Assembly: GCF_010646885.2 (NCBI RefSeq)
Contig: NZ_CP050700.1
Span: 4,738,501-4,802,500, forward strand
Length of the DNA: 64,000 nt
Reading direction: 5' to 3'
From: Desulfopila sp. IMCC35008
Lineage (GTDB): Bacteria > Desulfobacterota > Desulfobulbia > Desulfobulbales > Desulfocapsaceae
Shown here: piece after piece, positions 63,163 through 64,000 of the stretch
Numbering within the stretch: position 1 is the first letter of the stretch
Layout of the letters: every line of letters starts with the position of its first letter
The notes under the pieces: generated by a model
The model's database searches: none
Told to the model about the DNA's origin: nothing
What the model saw: the letters and a program-made list of their open reading frames with translations, nothing else
Made by a program: the position numbers and the translations under genes

Positions 63163-64000
63163 ATGGAGACATCCAGCAACACTACCCAAACCAGCTGTAT
63201 TGGCCCTGACCATCATCCTGGCATGATCCGGTTGCCGATCGCTCCCCGGGTCAACCACCGAATCAGGTTTGCACCACTGACGGAAAAGAAAGAACAGCAT
63301 ATTTTCCCGGCAGAGGCTGTCAGAAAAGTGGAAGAACTTGTCACACACGGCTCCACCACCGACACTGTCCTGCTTTACGGCCCCGGTGACCCGCTCGCCG
63401 ATATAGATTCAACGCTTGAAACGGTTCAACTGTTACAGGCACGCTTCCCAGAACTTGGCATCATCGTACGCACTTTAGGGGTCAATGGGTTAAAACACAC
63501 AGACAAGCTACAGAAGGCTGGCATTAAGGAAATCGAACTTATCCTTAATGGTGTGGACACCTCAATCCAGGAGAAGATTTACGCCTGGGTTCGTCCCGGT
63601 TTCAAGACTCTGCAGCTCGCTGAAGGAGTTGCGGTTCTTCACAGCGAACAAATGAAGGCTATCCAGGCTTTTAAGGATGCCGGATTGCGAGTTCGCCTTA
63701 TCACCACCCTCTACCCGACTGTTAACGACGACCACCTTGTCATTCTCGCCAAAAGGGCGGCCGAACTGGGAGCTGACGAAATCGTCCTCAACCCTTATAG
63801 CCCGGAAGAAGGCGCAGATATCGTTCTGCCTGCACCGGAAAATGAACAGCTGGACAAACTGGTTGCATCAATGAACACCATTTTGCCAACCACCAAAGGA
63901 CGGCCCATTGCCATCGGACCACTTGCCTCAGGGGGCATCAATACCATGCCTAAACCGAGCAGTGCCAGGCCGAATGTGGCGGTGGTCAGCACCAATGGAA
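63163..64000 (+). CDS. NifB-like protein lacking the radical-SAM cysteines (partial)
   Basis: At least 279 residues, cut by the window end. MIRLPIAPRVNHRIRFA (21-37) lines up gaplessly with the NifB cluster motif (xIHLPVAPxCNxxCNxC): the three cysteines that ligate the SAM [4Fe-4S] cluster are V30, I34 and A37. Further NifB landmarks remain: GPGDPLA (73-79), a VNGL corresponding to TNGL, LILNGVDTSIQEKIYAWVRPG, TLYPTVNDDH, and RPNVAVVSTNG (269-279), like the start of NifB's NifX-type domain. The only cysteine visible is C12. It cannot be a standard NifB catalyst. It lies 113 bp after nifK on the same strand. Its role (scaffold, carrier, regulator) is unknown, and a true NifB must exist elsewhere. 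Confidence 0.75.
   Translation, partial: METSSNTTQTSCIGPDHHPGMIRLPIAPRVNHRIRFAPLTEKKEQHIFPAEAVRKVEELVTHGSTTDTVLLYGPGDPLADIDSTLETVQLLQARFPELGIIVRTLGVNGLKHTDKLQKAGIKEIELILNGVDTSIQEKIYAWVRPGFKTLQLAEGVAVLHSEQMKAIQAFKDAGLRVRLITTLYPTVNDDHLVILAKRAAELGADEIVLNPYSPEEGADIVLPAPENEQLDKLVASMNTILPTTKGRPIAIGPLASGGINTMPKPSSARPNVAVVSTNG

Noticed and set aside
1..64000. tRNA, rRNA, CRISPR array, prophage or complete insertion sequence
   Set aside because: By reading, no cloverleaf-like tRNA, regularly spaced repeats, integrase or transposase frame was found; a dedicated tRNA/CRISPR scan could not be run here.

Overview
The window reads as one continuous stretch of chromosome from an anaerobic or facultatively anaerobic Gram-negative bacterium, most likely a Desulfobacterota member close to the Desulfobulbales. 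This placement is an inference. It rests on the mix of a respiratory Arr-type molybdoenzyme, cytochrome bd, an anaerobe-type nif operon with nifI1-nifI2 between nifH and nifD, and many PAS/histidine-kinase proteins, two of which end in a C-X2-C-X29-C-X2-C module that I associate with this phylum. I see no rRNA, tRNA, CRISPR array, prophage or intact insertion sequence.

Layout. 0.1-2.8 kb: NAD salvage (pncA, pncB, nitroreductase). 2.7-3.6 kb: membrane PAS sensor. 3.8-12.2 kb: D-xylose locus, with xylR(ROK)-xylA-xylB on the minus strand divergent from the ABC importer xylF-xylG-xylH. 12.3-15.0 kb: diguanylate cyclase, small zinc-ribbon protein, cNMP/PilZ protein. 15.1-22.5 kb: complete histidine degradation (hutU-hutI-ftcD divergent from hutH-hutC, with two HutC-type operators between). 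22.7-28.7 kb: aldose epimerase, cytochrome bd oxidase with two small accessory proteins (DUF4492 upstream, a 30-residue CydX-like protein downstream), nhaA. 28.8-33.8 kb: an ArrA-like molybdoenzyme operon (arrA, arrB, torD-type chaperone, multi-cluster ferredoxin). 34-47 kb: a looser region of single genes and long intergenic gaps (ArgP-type regulator, rubredoxin-like protein, a 182-bp MITE-like element, a two-helix small membrane protein, DUF3108, GlxA/AraC regulator divergent from an isochorismatase-family hydrolase, DUF3360 permease, pentapeptide protein, SBP, NSS symporter, DUF1499 lipoprotein).

47-54 kb is a signalling island: one intact hybrid kinase, followed by several kinase pieces that look like in-frame internal deletions or fusions (receiver joined to PAS, HisKA joined to receiver, PocR joined to HATPase).

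54-64 kb is nitrogen control and fixation: glnK and amtB behind a sigma-54 promoter, nifA with a strong terminator, then nifH-nifI1-nifI2-nifD-nifK from a second sigma-54 promoter with NifA-type upstream sites. After nifK comes a NifB-like gene that runs off the window. It keeps the NifB fold signatures, but all three radical-SAM cluster cysteines are replaced (V30, I34, A37). This apparent NifB pseudoenzyme inside a nif operon is the most unusual item in the window.
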